Positions 42,144 to 52,300 of a stretch of DNA of 52,813 bases are shown here, piece after piece. Location: NCBI GenBank assembly GCA_964496575.1, contig CAZCAC010000054.1, positions 1 to 52,813 on the forward strand, written 5' to 3'. A model generated the notes under the pieces. The model did no database searches and had not been told where the DNA came from. It saw nothing but the letters and a program-made list of their open reading frames with translations. This DNA is from CAZCAC01 sp964496575. GTDB taxonomy: Bacteria > Planctomycetota > UBA1135 > GCA-002686595. The stretch's first letter is position 1. Every line of letters begins with the position of its first letter. The translations under genes were made by a program, and so were the position numbers.

Positions 42144-43645
42144 CAGAAGCGGAAGTAGATGAACGGGTTGTACGTTCCGGCGGAGAGCTCCATCGCCGAC
42201 AGCAGGAAGATCGCCGCGAGGGCGAGGTGGCCGGTGAGTTCCAGCACGAGCCGGAGCCGCAGGCGGGCTCCGGACTCGGCCCAGCACTCGACCCGCGCGA
42301 CGAGCCGCGGCAGCCACGGCATCGATCCGATGACCCCGGCGACGAGCGCCCACACGGTGACCGGGTCGAGGTAGAGGCCAACCTCGTACGCCCCGGCGGG
42401 CGCGCCGAAGCCGCTCATCGCCTTCAGGTAGGTCACCGCGTAGCCCATATCCGGCGAGCGGAAGATGACCCATCCCACCGCCACGAGCAGGAGGAGGTAG
42501 ACGTGCCTCATGAAGTCAGGGCGCCGGTCCATGAACGATCGGAGCCCGATGCGCTCGAAAACCAGGAACGCTCCCATGAAGAGTCCCCACACGACGTAGC
42601 TCCAGCTCGCTCCGTGCCACAACCCGCAGAGGAAGAATACCGTCACCAGGTTGAAGAGGGTCCGCACCGCTCCGTGGCGGTTGCCCCCCATCGGAATGTA
42701 GAGGTAGTCGCGGAACCAGCTGGAGAGCGAGATGTGCCAGCGGCGCCAGAAGTCGGTGAGCGACTTCGCGGCGTACGGGAACGAAAAGTTCTCGAGGAAG
42801 CGGAATCCGAACATGCGCCCCAACCCGATGGCCATGTCGGAGTACCCCGAGAAGTCGAAGTAGGCCTGAACCATGAAGCAGATCGCTCCCAGCCACGCGA
42901 CTCCGGTGGGGACCTCATCGGCGGGGATGGCGAAGATCGCGTCCGCCGCCACCGCCGCAACGTTCGCCACCAGCATCTTCTTCCCGAGTCCGATGATGAA
43001 GCGCCGGGCCCCGTACGCGAAGCCTGGCCGGGTGATGACCCGGTTGCGAATTTGCAGGGCGATGTCGCGGTAGCGGACGATCGGCCCGGCGATCAGCTGT
43101 GGGAAGAGCGCGATGTAGACGGCGAAGTCGATCGGGTTCTTCTGGACTCCCCCCTGCCCCCGATAGACGTCGATCACGTACGACATCGACTGGAAGGTGA
43201 AGAAGGAGATCCCGAGCGGCAGCCGGATCCCCCCCCCGGGGCTCGTGAAGGTCTCCCGCAGGAAATCGTCTCCGGAGAAGTAGGCGGCCAGCGGCCACAT
43301 CGGCTGATCGCTCCACCCGAAGAAGACCAGCACCGCGCTGAGGCTGTCCCAGAGCCAGCCCGCGTACTTGAAGAGCACCAGGAGCCCGAGGTTGAAGGCG
43401 ATCGCCACGCCGACCGCGAGCTTCTTCCTCGTCTCCTCGTGCGATCCCGCGATCCACAGCCCGAAGACGTAGTTCCCGGCGATGGAAGTGAGCATCAACC
43501 CGACGAGCAGCTTCTCCCCCCACGCGTAGAAGAAGAGGCTGGCGACGAGCAGGATCAGATTCCGGAACCACTTCCCGAGCAGGAAGTAGAGCGCGAGCAC
43601 GATCGGCAGGAACAGGAACAGGAAGACGGTGGAGCTGAACAGCAT
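42143..43645 (-). CDS. MBOAT-family O-acyltransferase, AlgI-like
   Basis: A 500-residue polytopic membrane protein with about 11 hydrophobic segments. The MBOAT catalytic His344 lies in CGLWHGASW, and the neighbouring DFWRRWHISLSSWFRDYLY is the typical second motif. It starts MLFSSTVFLFLFLPIVL, as AlgI-like proteins do. It should move acetyl groups across the membrane to the AlgJ-like partner for acetylation of an exported glycan. No polysaccharide synthase genes are nearby, so the modified polymer is unknown. Confidence 0.93.
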   Translation of the reverse strand: MLFSSTVFLFLFLPIVLALYFLLGKWFRNLILLVASLFFYAWGEKLLVGLMLTSIAGNYVFGLWIAGSHEETRKKLAVGVAIAFNLGLLVLFKYAGWLWDSLSAVLVFFGWSDQPMWPLAAYFSGDDFLRETFTSPGGGIRLPLGISFFTFQSMSYVIDVYRGQGGVQKNPIDFAVYIALFPQLIAGPIVRYRDIALQIRNRVITRPGFAYGARRFIIGLGKKMLVANVAAVAADAIFAIPADEVPTGVAWLGAICFMVQAYFDFSGYSDMAIGLGRMFGFRFLENFSFPYAAKSLTDFWRRWHISLSSWFRDYLYIPMGGNRHGAVRTLFNLVTVFFLCGLWHGASWSYVVWGLFMGAFLVFERIGLRSFMDRRPDFMRHVYLLLLVAVGWVIFRSPDMGYAVTYLKAMSGFGAPAGAYEVGLYLDPVTVWALVAGVIGSMPWLPRLVARVECWAESGARLRLRLVLELTGHLALAAIFLLSAMELSAGTYNPFIYFRF

Positions 43646-43796
43646 CGGTCGCGCTCTCCAGCTCAGGCCCGCCCACTGGGGGCGGTCTCGTCTCGTCCAT
43701 CCCGCATTGGCGCATTCTAGCGACCAGGCGAGGTTCCGGCGAGAAAGTGCACCGGGGCGAGCGGTCGGTCACCCCGCCCGCCCCGGCCCTGGTCGG

Positions 43797-45023
43797 TCAC
43801 GGCGCGAACTGCACCTCGACGACGTTGGTGAGATTCGCCCCGTTGCCGCAAGGCACCGTCGCGTCGCAGAAGCAGTGCGCCGTCGCGAACTCCCGCTCGC
43901 GAAAGACGGAGACCCTTCCCGAGTCCTCGGCCACGCCGGCATCGGATGGAGCCTGGACCAGCTCCCAGCCCTCCGCGACCAGCACGCTGGCGCCGAAGCC
44001 GTCCCCGGGCTGGGGCTCGCTCGCCTCCAGCCGTCCGAGGCGCTCCCAGCCCTGCGGGCCGAAGCGGTACCGGTGCACCGCGCCGGCATCGATCGGCGGA
44101 AGACCCTCCGCGAGGGCCTCACCGATCAGCGCGCGACCGCGATCGATGTCGACCGCGGCCCCGAACGCGGCCTGGTACTCCGGAGCGGGGGAGACGAGCT
44201 TGTCGATCTGCGTCCAGCCGCCCCCCGAGTTCTGGAAGGCGTACACCGCACCTGCCTCGGTCAGCCAGCCAGACCCGTGACCGGCGGACCCGATCAGGAT
44301 CAGATCCCCATCGACCGCGACGTCGGCACCGAAGTTGTCGTTGATGACGCCGTCGGGAGGATAGAGGAACGCCGTCTGCGCCCAGCCCGCGGGGCCTCGC
44401 TCGTACACGAACGCAGCGCCCGCCTGTCCGACCGGACTCTGCGCGATGATCGACCCGACGACGATCACGTCCCCATCGAGATCCAGGTCACTGCCGAAGG
44501 TGTTCCCGGTAAATACCGAACCGGGATCCAGGACGGCGCTCTCGACCCAGCTGCCACCCTGGTACTCGAAGACGTGCGCCCGATCCGGATAGCTGGAGGC
44601 GAGGAGCACATCCCCGTCGAGGACGACTCTGCCCAGGGGCCCCTGGCTTCCCGTGAAGGAGTCGACCTCGGTCCACCACCCACCCCCGGGCTTCTCGAAG
44701 ACGTAGACGTAACCGTTCGCGCTGGTCACCGCCCTTCCGCCGGACAGGTCGCATCCGTAGACATCTCCCCCGCTGGACGGCAGCAGTTTCCCGACCTCCA
44801 GCCAGCCGGTGGGTCCGTTCTCGAAGACGTAGACGGAGGCGACGGCCCCCTGTCCGGGCGCCGACACCAGCAAGGTGTCCCCCTCGAGCGCCATCTCGTG
44901 CCCGAAGGCGGCGAACGGCCAGCCATCGCTGGCGATGAGACTCTGCGTCTCGCACTGTCCACGAAGTTCGGACGACAGGGTTGCGAGAGCGAACGCTGCG
45001 AGCGTCAGATCGACTCTCTTCAT
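43797..45023 (-). CDS. Secreted FG-GAP repeat protein
   Basis: A 408-residue secreted protein with signal peptide MKRVDLTLAAFALATLSSELRG. At least six repeats of the form FG..h.hdGD.hhhG.....G..hh.. (for example FGHEMALEGDTLLVSAPG, FGADVAVDGDLILIGSAG) predict a beta-propeller. The end holds CFCDATVPCGNG, a Cys-rich motif seen in planctomycete secreted proteins, and ANLTNVVEVQFAP, a tail matching those of the subtilisin and the decayed gene. GGAGG lies before the ATG. Function unknown; such proteins may mediate adhesion or calcium-dependent binding. Confidence 0.87.
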   Translation of the reverse strand: MKRVDLTLAAFALATLSSELRGQCETQSLIASDGWPFAAFGHEMALEGDTLLVSAPGQGAVASVYVFENGPTGWLEVGKLLPSSGGDVYGCDLSGGRAVTSANGYVYVFEKPGGGWWTEVDSFTGSQGPLGRVVLDGDVLLASSYPDRAHVFEYQGGSWVESAVLDPGSVFTGNTFGSDLDLDGDVIVVGSIIAQSPVGQAGAAFVYERGPAGWAQTAFLYPPDGVINDNFGADVAVDGDLILIGSAGHGSGWLTEAGAVYAFQNSGGGWTQIDKLVSPAPEYQAAFGAAVDIDRGRALIGEALAEGLPPIDAGAVHRYRFGPQGWERLGRLEASEPQPGDGFGASVLVAEGWELVQAPSDAGVAEDSGRVSVFREREFATAHCFCDATVPCGNGANLTNVVEVQFAP

Positions 45024-45153
45024 CGAGCTTTTCCTCCCAGGTCTGGTGCCGCCAGGGAAGGCGCTGACAGAATACCATAGCCTCGCCAGATCGCCCGGTT
45101 TCTCCGACCTCGGCCGCTCGCAACTCGCCCGGCCGACTCCCTATACTCCCGCC

Positions 45154-46665
45154 GTGCGTCTCTCCCTCTCCCGCCTCCTCGGCCCCGTCCTGCTCCTCAT
45201 CGCCTGCGCCGCCCCCGGGCCGGGACTCGAGGAGCCACTCTCGCTTCCGACCGGAGTGCTCGTCGATTCCCACCGGTACGTCGGCACCGGCCTCGGCGGT
45301 CCGCTTCCCTCGAGCATCGAGATCGGCGAGGACCTGGTGAGGGTCGTCTTCCGCTGCTATTACCTCGAGCGGGAGCCGGAGCTCGAGCTCGAGCTGCTGG
45401 TGCGCAATTCCCGATTCCTCGCGGATCAGCGGGCAGCGGCTCCCCTGCAGGTGACCTCGCTGCTGGCGCTCCGGACCTACATCGGACAGGGGGCCGAGGC
45501 GGCGGAGCTCGAGCGCCGGATCCGGGCGTACGAGGCCGGGCGGTTCGGTCTGGTCCACGAGGCGGCGCTCATCCTGCCCGCCGGAGCGACCGCGGTCTGC
45601 GAGGGTCGGGGCAGCGACGTGCTCATGGAACCGCCCGCGTCCTGGAACCCCGATCCGGAGGTGCAGGTCTTCGATCGAGAGGCGTCCCTGCACGTCTCCC
45701 GAAGACCGGGAGCGGAGGAGCTCGAGCTGCTGCTGGTCTTCGAGGGACCGATGCCGATCCACGACTACGACCCCGATGAGGAAGAGACGCAACCGGCGGA
45801 GGCTCGTCCCGTCTCGATCAACGAGCGGATGGCGAAGGTGAAACCGCCGGTCAGCCAGATCGCCGGCCAGGAATCCCTCATGCCGGAGATCTCGCTGAAG
45901 TGCGACGGCGAACCGGTTGTTCTGGTGTCGGTCGCGCCCTTCGATCGCCGGGGCCCGCACACCTACGTGGTCTTCGTCGAGGCACATCCGGTGGAGGGGC
46001 CGCTGGCCGAAGAGGAGACCGTGGCGCTCCGGACCGAGCTCGAGGCGACCGCGCTCCTGGTGGAGAGCCGCGCAGCCCCGGCGGATATCCTGCTGACCCG
46101 CAACCGCCTCCTGTGGAAGAAGTTCCTCTCCGTCCATGCCGACCGGGCAGGGCGCCGGGCCCTGGTTCTGCTCTCCGACCGGGTCGGTGCCCGGCTGACC
46201 GGGGATTTCATCCTGGTCGCCGAGGAGTCGATGCTCGCCGGCTACATCGCCCATCTTCGAGAGCACGAGAGCGAGCTGCCCGAGCCCACCAGCGAGAACG
46301 CCGCCTGGGCCCTGGAGAAGAACCTCTGCGCGCTGCTGGCGGAGCGGATGGGACGCGAGGACCTCCCCCACGAGATCGCGGCGATCCTGGTTCGCCGCCT
46401 GGGCGAGGTCGGTCGCTCCCCGGCGACGATCGAGGAGCTGCTCTCCACCAGCTCGTCCCTCGCAGGTTTCATCGAGCAGGTCCGGAAGATGAACGAGATC
46501 TTCCTCGAGGACTCCGACCCTTCCGCACGCGTTCGGGCCTTCGACTGGCTGGCGGCCCACGGTGGAGTCCCCTCCGGCTACGACCCGCTGGCGCCCCTGA
46601 AGGAGCGCCGCGGAGCCCTGGAGCGCCTGGAGCAGGCCGCCGCGACGGAAGGGGGTGAGGAGTGA
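45154..46665 (+). CDS. Lipoprotein of unknown function paired with the AsmA-like gene
   Basis: A 503-residue protein with a lipoprotein leader (LLGPVLLLIACAAPG, Cys near residue 16). The body has no family I recognise: a mixed first half with a strand-rich stretch (SIEIGEDLVRVVFRCYYLE) and a helical second half (LREHESELPEPTSENAAW). A GTG start at 45154 is chosen because it gives the leader; frame further upstream lies antisense over the FG-GAP gene. Its stop overlaps the GTG of the next gene as GTGA, so the two products are made together and perhaps act together at the envelope. Confidence 0.75.
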   Translation: MRLSLSRLLGPVLLLIACAAPGPGLEEPLSLPTGVLVDSHRYVGTGLGGPLPSSIEIGEDLVRVVFRCYYLEREPELELELLVRNSRFLADQRAAAPLQVTSLLALRTYIGQGAEAAELERRIRAYEAGRFGLVHEAALILPAGATAVCEGRGSDVLMEPPASWNPDPEVQVFDREASLHVSRRPGAEELELLLVFEGPMPIHDYDPDEEETQPAEARPVSINERMAKVKPPVSQIAGQESLMPEISLKCDGEPVVLVSVAPFDRRGPHTYVVFVEAHPVEGPLAEEETVALRTELEATALLVESRAAPADILLTRNRLLWKKFLSVHADRAGRRALVLLSDRVGARLTGDFILVAEESMLAGYIAHLREHESELPEPTSENAAWALEKNLCALLAERMGREDLPHEIAAILVRRLGEVGRSPATIEELLSTSSSLAGFIEQVRKMNEIFLEDSDPSARVRAFDWLAAHGGVPSGYDPLAPLKERRGALERLEQAAATEGGEE

Positions 46666-49600
46666 ACGACGCTGCCCCGCAGAAGCGCTCATTCCTGAAG
46701 CGCTGGAGCCGGCGCGCCTTCAAGGGCGCGATCCTCCTGGTCGTGCTGCTCGTCGTCCTCAGGATGTCGCTCCCCTTTGTCCTGCCCGTCGCGCTCGACA
46801 AGATCGCCGGGCACTTCGGACTCCACGCCGAGTACGAGGCGCTGAAGCTGCGGGCCAGCGACGGTAGCTTCGAGCTGTGGGGGCTGCGCATCGGTCCACG
46901 CGGCGAGGGAGAGACTCTCCCGCTGCCCTTCCTCACCGTCGACTACGCGGCGGCGGACCTCGAGCTCCGCTCGGTCCTCTCCGGTCGGCCGCGAGTGCGG
47001 CGCGCCTCCGCCGACGGCGTCAGGCTCTTCCTCGACCGGAAGCCCTCGGGAGAGTGGGCGCTGCTCGAGACCCTCGCTCCCTTGCTGGAAGGATCGGAGG
47101 AGAGTGAGCCCGAGCCGGAGGAGGAATTGGAAGGGGGCATTCCGCTGTCGCTGCCCTTCGAGCTCGGCGCGCTGCGCGTGAACGACGCTGCAGTGGTGCT
47201 CGACGACCGTTTTCTCTCTCCACGCCTGACCTGCACGCTGTCCGGTGACCTCAGCGTCACCGATCTCGGTTCCCCGGAGGGCCCTGCACGGATCGAGGCC
47301 CACGGCCGTGGCGCGGGGCTGTTCGACGAGGCGATCTTCGAGGGAGATGCAACGATCGGGGACGCCGGGATCAGCGCCGTCTTCGGCTTCGAGCTGAACG
47401 GCCTGCGGCCGAAGTTCCTCACCGAGTACCTCGTCTCCCTGGGGATCGAGCCGATCGCCGAGGACCTCGAGGTGCGCGGGACCTGGCGGACGGAGGTCGC
47501 GCACACCGACGAGACCCGCGAGGCGATCGGCGCGGAGCTGCGCTTCGAAGAGCTCGCCTTCGAGGTCGACCTCCAGGAGCACTTCGCGGTCGACGGGGTC
47601 GTGATCGAGATCGGCAGCCTGTCGGGGGCGGGTTGCACGGTGTCACGGATCGAGGTCGACGGAGTGCGCGGCCAGGCGCAGCGCACGGAGGAGGGGCGGA
47701 TTCGCGTGGCGGGCTTCGAGCTCGGCTCGCCCCCACCGTCGGCGACAGCGGAACCCGCGGCGACGGAGGAACCGGAGGTCGCCGAGACCGAAACGGAGCC
47801 GCGGACGCCTCCGACGCTGCCCTTCCCCTTGGAGCTCAGGGAGATCGAGGTCGGCGCGTGCTCGTTCCACTTCGACGACCGTGCGATGACCCCTCCGGTG
47901 GAGCTCGAGCTCACCCTCGAGGCGTCCCAGGTCCTGAACGTGATCCTCGATCCCGCGCGGCCCGACGAGCGGGCGACGTTCGGGGCCAAGCTGCACCTGC
48001 CCGGGATCGTCGAGACAGTCGCGTTCACCGCCGAGGCGGGCGCCTCCTGGCCGAAGTTCGACGTCGCGCTCCTGGCTCACGCGGAAGGGATCGCCCCCGA
48101 GCGGCTCACCCCCTACCTCGACGCGCTCGGTATCGAGTCGACCTGGGATTCGGGGCAGTTCATGGCCCAGCTGAGCGCCGAGGTCGAGCTCACCGAGGCC
48201 GGCCTGCGCGCCGAGGCCGCGGTGACCGACCTAGTTCTGTGGGACGAGGACGAGTCCTCGCCATTCCTCGGCATCCAGCGGATGAGCGCGCGCGGGATCG
48301 AGCTGGCGCCTGCCGAGGCCCGGTACGTCCTCGGCGAGCTGGAGCTCTCGGGCACGCGCTTCGACGCCAGCCGGGACGCGGACCGGGCCTTCCACGCGAT
48401 GGGGCTGCGCATCGGCGGGAGGAGCGAACACGCGGCCGCCCCGCCCGAGTCGGAACCCGAGACCGCCTCTTCCGCCGAGGCTGCGCCCCCTCCCGACGTC
48501 GCCGGCACCGAACCCCCGACTCTCCCCCACCTCGAGATCACCTCGATCCACTGGCGCGACACGCAGGTCACCTTCCTCGACGAGGCGCTCGAGGAGCGTC
48601 CCGTCTTCGTCCTCGACGACCTCGAGGCGAGGATGCACACCTTGATCGTGGGCGGCGACGAGGCCGGCGGCCCGCGCCCTCCCGCCAGCTTCGAGCTCTC
48701 GGCCTCGATGGGCGAGCTCGCCTCGAGCATCGAGGTCGACGGTGAGCTCATCTCTCACCCCGGCCGCATCGACGTCGACGGCAAACTCCATTTCGAGGCG
48801 GCGGGGCTCACCTTCCGGGCGCTCTCGACCTACCTCGAGGCGGTGGTCTTCGAGCCGACGCTCGAGAATGGTCGCCTCACCTTCGACCTGGAGCTGGGTA
48901 TCGAGCAGGGTGCGAACGGCTTCGAGGGAGGGCTCGCGCTGCACGATGTCGAGCTCGCGCAGGGCGACTCACCGCTCGCCACGCTAGGTCGGTTCGAGGT
49001 CCGCGAGCTGGCGTTCGATCCGCAGCGGATCCGGATCGGCGCGATCGAGATCTCCGAACCGTACCTCGCGGTGGAGCTGGACGACGAGGGAGCCTTGCGC
49101 ACGTTCGGCGTGCGGGTCATGCCGCGCACTCCGCCCGAGGGTGGCGAGAAGCGGCTGCCACGCCTCCACGAGCTGGTCGACCTGCACGCGCTGGAAGAGG
49201 CCTTTCGGTCGATCGCCCTCGGGGAGGGTCCGCGCCTGGAGCTCACTTCCTTCCGCGTCGACGACCTGGAGCTCGCCTGGGCCGACGGCCGGGTGAATCC
49301 TCGGGTGGAGACGGAGCTCGGGCTGTCCTTCGAGCTGGACGACCTGCTGCTCGGCGCGGAAGAGGACGAGGCGACCTACGATGCCCGGCTCTCCGTCGCC
49401 GGCAGCGTCGAGGAGCTGCACGCGAGCGGACGGTTCCTCGCCGCGCCGCGACACTTCACCGCCGTGACCGCCATCGAGGGCCGGGGCCTGCGCGTCGGCC
49501 CGCTGAAGAGCTACCTGCCTCCGGGCCTCGAGAGCACGCTCGAGGACGGGCGGCTCCGGCTGAAGATCGAAGGGGAACTGATCGAGGAGGAGGACGGCGA

Positions 49601-52073
49601 CTTCGTCTCGCACGTGGAGACGAGCGACTTCGACTACCGCGAGGCGGACGCGGAGCGGCCCTTCCTCGCCTTCACTCGAATCGCCGCGTCGACCCCGCGA
49701 ATCGACGCGGAGAGCCACGATCTCCGGTTCGACAAGATCGAGTGCGTCGGCCTGCAGAGCGCGCTGCGCCGCGCATCCGCGACGCGCTGGGAGGCGATGG
49801 GGATCGCCATCGACACCGAAGTCCTGGCGAGCCAGGCGGCGGAGGCCGGCGCGGCGGTGGAGGCGAAGGAAGCTTCGGCCCCGGTCACGCCCGGACCCGC
49901 GGCGTCCCGGAGCACGATCCGACCGCCGCGCCTGCCGCGCATCGCGATCGAGGAGCTGGGCCTGGAGCTCTCGAGCCTGCACCTCGAGGACTCGACCCGG
50001 CCCGCCGCGGCGCCGGTCGACCTCGGGCTGTGGCTGCGCAGTGACGGTCCCCTGGTGCTGCTCGACGAGCACCCCGAGGAGCTGGAACCGATAGAGCTCT
50101 CGATCGGTGGAGCGGTGCGGCCCCTGATCGGCGAGTTCACCGTGGACGTGAACGTCGAACCGTTCGTTCCCGATCCCCGCCTTCGTCTGAACGGGAAGAT
50201 GTCGGGGCTGCGCGGCGAGGCGCTGACCGAGCTGGCTCCTCGACTCGCCGAGCTGGTCGACGGCAGCGGGCTCGAGGACGGCGAGGCGACCGGTTCGCTC
50301 GACCTCACGCTGCACGCGAGACGGCACGGCGCCCTCGGCTTCGACTGGAGCACCGGCTTCGGACTCGAGGCGGACCTCGGGGAGTGCGTCCTGCGCGACG
50401 GCCCCGGAGGCGAAGAGCTGCTCGGCCTCGGCGGTCTCCTGGTCGACGTGCGCCGCGTGCGGCCCCGGACCGGCGCCGTGCACATCGCCGAGATCGACAT
50501 CATCGAGCCGCGCGGAACGGCGACGCGGATCGAGGAGGGGATCCGGGTGGCCGGGTTGCTCGTCAAGACACCGAAAGCGGTGGAGGTCGAACCGGGCGAG
50601 GCGAAGCGCGCGGCGGAGCCCGCGCCGGTCGAGGCCGACCCACGAGAGGGGGCGCCGACCGAGGTCGCCGGCGAGCCGGAGCCGGTTCGCGACCTGCGCA
50701 TCGATCGCTTCTACGTCTCCGGCCTCGACCTGAACCTCGGCGACGAGGTGGTCGAGCCTCCTCTGCTCGTCCCGCTCGCCGACGTCGACCTGGCGGTGAC
50801 CGGTCTCTCGACGCTCGCCATCGAGGAGGGACGGCCGGTGCGCCTGCGGACGGTGGTCAGCGCCGGGGACGTGCGGATCCCCGCTCGCGACTCGACGGGA
50901 AACCTGATCACGCTGCCCGGAGACCAGGAGAGCGAGTGGCCGCTCGGTGCCTACGCGGTGGAGGAGCGGCCGGCTTTCGACGAGCTGAGCTTCGTCGGCG
51001 AATTCGCCGTGAAGCCGGAGCTGCGCGGCCACGCCAAGCTGCAGCTGTGGGGGCTGGAGCTGCTGGGCGCCGCCGGCGAGGCGCGCGAGTTCGGCATCGA
51101 GATCCACGACGGGGTGCTCGACAGTACGATCGAGATGCACCTGAACGCCGACCGGGGCCTGAGCGTCGACGCGCTGTCGACCTTCACCTGGCTCTCGATC
51201 TCCGAGGGGGATGACGGCCCGATCGCCTCGACCCTGTCGCTGCCGGCGCCGCTCGACGCGGTGATCTTCATGACCCGGAACTCGAGCGGTGAGAACCGGA
51301 TCCCGGTCTCCTTCACCATTCCCGCCGAAGGACTCGACGGCGTGGGCATCGCGGCGGCGGCCACGTCCACCGTGACTCAGGTGATCGCGGCCTCGATCGC
51401 CCGGTCCCCGTTCCGCGTGCTGGGCGGCGCGCTCGACCTGGGCGGCCTGCTGTCGGGCGACCCCGTCCCCCGGGTGAAGGAATCGGTGGTCTTCGAGTTC
51501 CAGCCGGGAACCGCGAGGCTGAACCCGGGCGAGTTCGAGAAGCTCGGGCCGCTGGTCGAGATGCTCGAGCGGGATTCGTCGCTGGAGCTCGTCATCCAGC
51601 ATCACCTGGGGAGCGGTGACCACGAGAAGGCGGAGAAACTCGCCAACCCCGATCCGGCGACGTGCCGGGAGTACGCCGAGGGCCTGCGCCGGAACAAGGC
51701 GGAGCTGCTGCGAGAGCGCGACCTCCTGGCCGCGGAGGTGCGGGCGATGTACGCCCTCGAGGCGCTGGATCGCGCCGAGGGGCTCTCGATCGATCTGCGC
51801 AACCTCGACGCACGGCTCGGCGGCATCGAGCAGGCCCTCGATCAGCTGTACGGTTTCCTGCGCCCGGGCGCGGAGCGACGGCGCGACCGCCGCACGAAAT
51901 CGGCCTGCCTGACTCTCGCCCGCCAGCGGCTGGGTGCCGCTCGCGAGGTCCTCCACGATCTGGAGCTGGTGGGAATCCGGGAACGGATCGACATCCGCCG
52001 GCCGCGCTTCATCCTGCCCGAGGAGGACGACGGCCGCGGCGGGACGATCGTGATCACCCCGGTGAAGAGATAG
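46662..52073 (+). CDS. Giant AsmA/DUF748-like envelope protein
   Basis: An 1803-residue protein with one N-terminal membrane segment (about 20-43) and a very long periplasmic part. Repeated beta-strand units of the kind IDGVRLFLDR, VRVAGFEL, LRIGGRSE recur along most of it, separated by Pro/Glu-rich linkers such as PEPEEELEG and EPEVAETETEP. The architecture matches the AsmA/DUF748 family of bridge-like lipid-handling proteins. Near residue 1600 a VVFEFQPGTARLNPGEFEKL stretch matches the OmpA-like C-terminal module of DUF748 members, followed by a helical tail. The GTG at 46662 overlaps the lipoprotein stop. A role in lipid movement or outer-membrane maintenance is inferred from the family. 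Confidence 0.85.
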   Translation: MNDAAPQKRSFLKRWSRRAFKGAILLVVLLVVLRMSLPFVLPVALDKIAGHFGLHAEYEALKLRASDGSFELWGLRIGPRGEGETLPLPFLTVDYAAADLELRSVLSGRPRVRRASADGVRLFLDRKPSGEWALLETLAPLLEGSEESEPEPEEELEGGIPLSLPFELGALRVNDAAVVLDDRFLSPRLTCTLSGDLSVTDLGSPEGPARIEAHGRGAGLFDEAIFEGDATIGDAGISAVFGFELNGLRPKFLTEYLVSLGIEPIAEDLEVRGTWRTEVAHTDETREAIGAELRFEELAFEVDLQEHFAVDGVVIEIGSLSGAGCTVSRIEVDGVRGQAQRTEEGRIRVAGFELGSPPPSATAEPAATEEPEVAETETEPRTPPTLPFPLELREIEVGACSFHFDDRAMTPPVELELTLEASQVLNVILDPARPDERATFGAKLHLPGIVETVAFTAEAGASWPKFDVALLAHAEGIAPERLTPYLDALGIESTWDSGQFMAQLSAEVELTEAGLRAEAAVTDLVLWDEDESSPFLGIQRMSARGIELAPAEARYVLGELELSGTRFDASRDADRAFHAMGLRIGGRSEHAAAPPESEPETASSAEAAPPPDVAGTEPPTLPHLEITSIHWRDTQVTFLDEALEERPVFVLDDLEARMHTLIVGGDEAGGPRPPASFELSASMGELASSIEVDGELISHPGRIDVDGKLHFEAAGLTFRALSTYLEAVVFEPTLENGRLTFDLELGIEQGANGFEGGLALHDVELAQGDSPLATLGRFEVRELAFDPQRIRIGAIEISEPYLAVELDDEGALRTFGVRVMPRTPPEGGEKRLPRLHELVDLHALEEAFRSIALGEGPRLELTSFRVDDLELAWADGRVNPRVETELGLSFELDDLLLGAEEDEATYDARLSVAGSVEELHASGRFLAAPRHFTAVTAIEGRGLRVGPLKSYLPPGLESTLEDGRLRLKIEGELIEEEDGDFVSHVETSDFDYREADAERPFLAFTRIAASTPRIDAESHDLRFDKIECVGLQSALRRASATRWEAMGIAIDTEVLASQAAEAGAAVEAKEASAPVTPGPAASRSTIRPPRLPRIAIEELGLELSSLHLEDSTRPAAAPVDLGLWLRSDGPLVLLDEHPEELEPIELSIGGAVRPLIGEFTVDVNVEPFVPDPRLRLNGKMSGLRGEALTELAPRLAELVDGSGLEDGEATGSLDLTLHARRHGALGFDWSTGFGLEADLGECVLRDGPGGEELLGLGGLLVDVRRVRPRTGAVHIAEIDIIEPRGTATRIEEGIRVAGLLVKTPKAVEVEPGEAKRAAEPAPVEADPREGAPTEVAGEPEPVRDLRIDRFYVSGLDLNLGDEVVEPPLLVPLADVDLAVTGLSTLAIEEGRPVRLRTVVSAGDVRIPARDSTGNLITLPGDQESEWPLGAYAVEERPAFDELSFVGEFAVKPELRGHAKLQLWGLELLGAAGEAREFGIEIHDGVLDSTIEMHLNADRGLSVDALSTFTWLSISEGDDGPIASTLSLPAPLDAVIFMTRNSSGENRIPVSFTIPAEGLDGVGIAAAATSTVTQVIAASIARSPFRVLGGALDLGGLLSGDPVPRVKESVVFEFQPGTARLNPGEFEKLGPLVEMLERDSSLELVIQHHLGSGDHEKAEKLANPDPATCREYAEGLRRNKAELLRERDLLAAEVRAMYALEALDRAEGLSIDLRNLDARLGGIEQALDQLYGFLRPGAERRRDRRTKSACLTLARQRLGAAREVLHDLELVGIRERIDIRRPRFILPEEDDGRGGTIVITPVKR

Positions 52074-52076
52074 GCC

Positions 52077-52214
52077 TCCGCGCCAGCCGCTCGTATTGCC
52101 GCTCAGGTCGGTCCAGAACGACGGTGAGATGCCGTAGTTGTAGTTCCCTTCCCACCGGTGCTGGAGATCCTGGGGCGGTTGCGGCGCTTCCGGCGGAGGA
52201 GGGGGTAGTCGCAT
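52077..52214 (-). other. Possible minus-strand gene remnant
   Basis: The minus strand reads MRLPPPPPEAPQPPQDLQ and then NYNYGISPSFWTDLSG, a composition rich in Asn, Tyr and Trp unlike the Arg/Pro-rich shadows elsewhere. It runs into the AsmA-like gene antisense without a clear end. It may be the edge of a gene cut during arrival of the element to the right. Otherwise 52074-52300 holds nothing I can name. Confidence 0.25.
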
Positions 52215-52300
52215 ACGTTGCCCGGCTCCGTGACTCTTGATGGCTCCGAATCTCTCACCGCACGCGGTACCGTCTCCTCGTCCGTCCGTCTCTGCCGGGG

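Noticed and set aside
48984..52214. A 1076-residue minus-strand open frame
   Set aside because: It is antisense to the AsmA-like gene; its composition (Arg, Val, Gln, Asp) is that of a GC-driven shadow, apart from its first 40 residues, noted separately.
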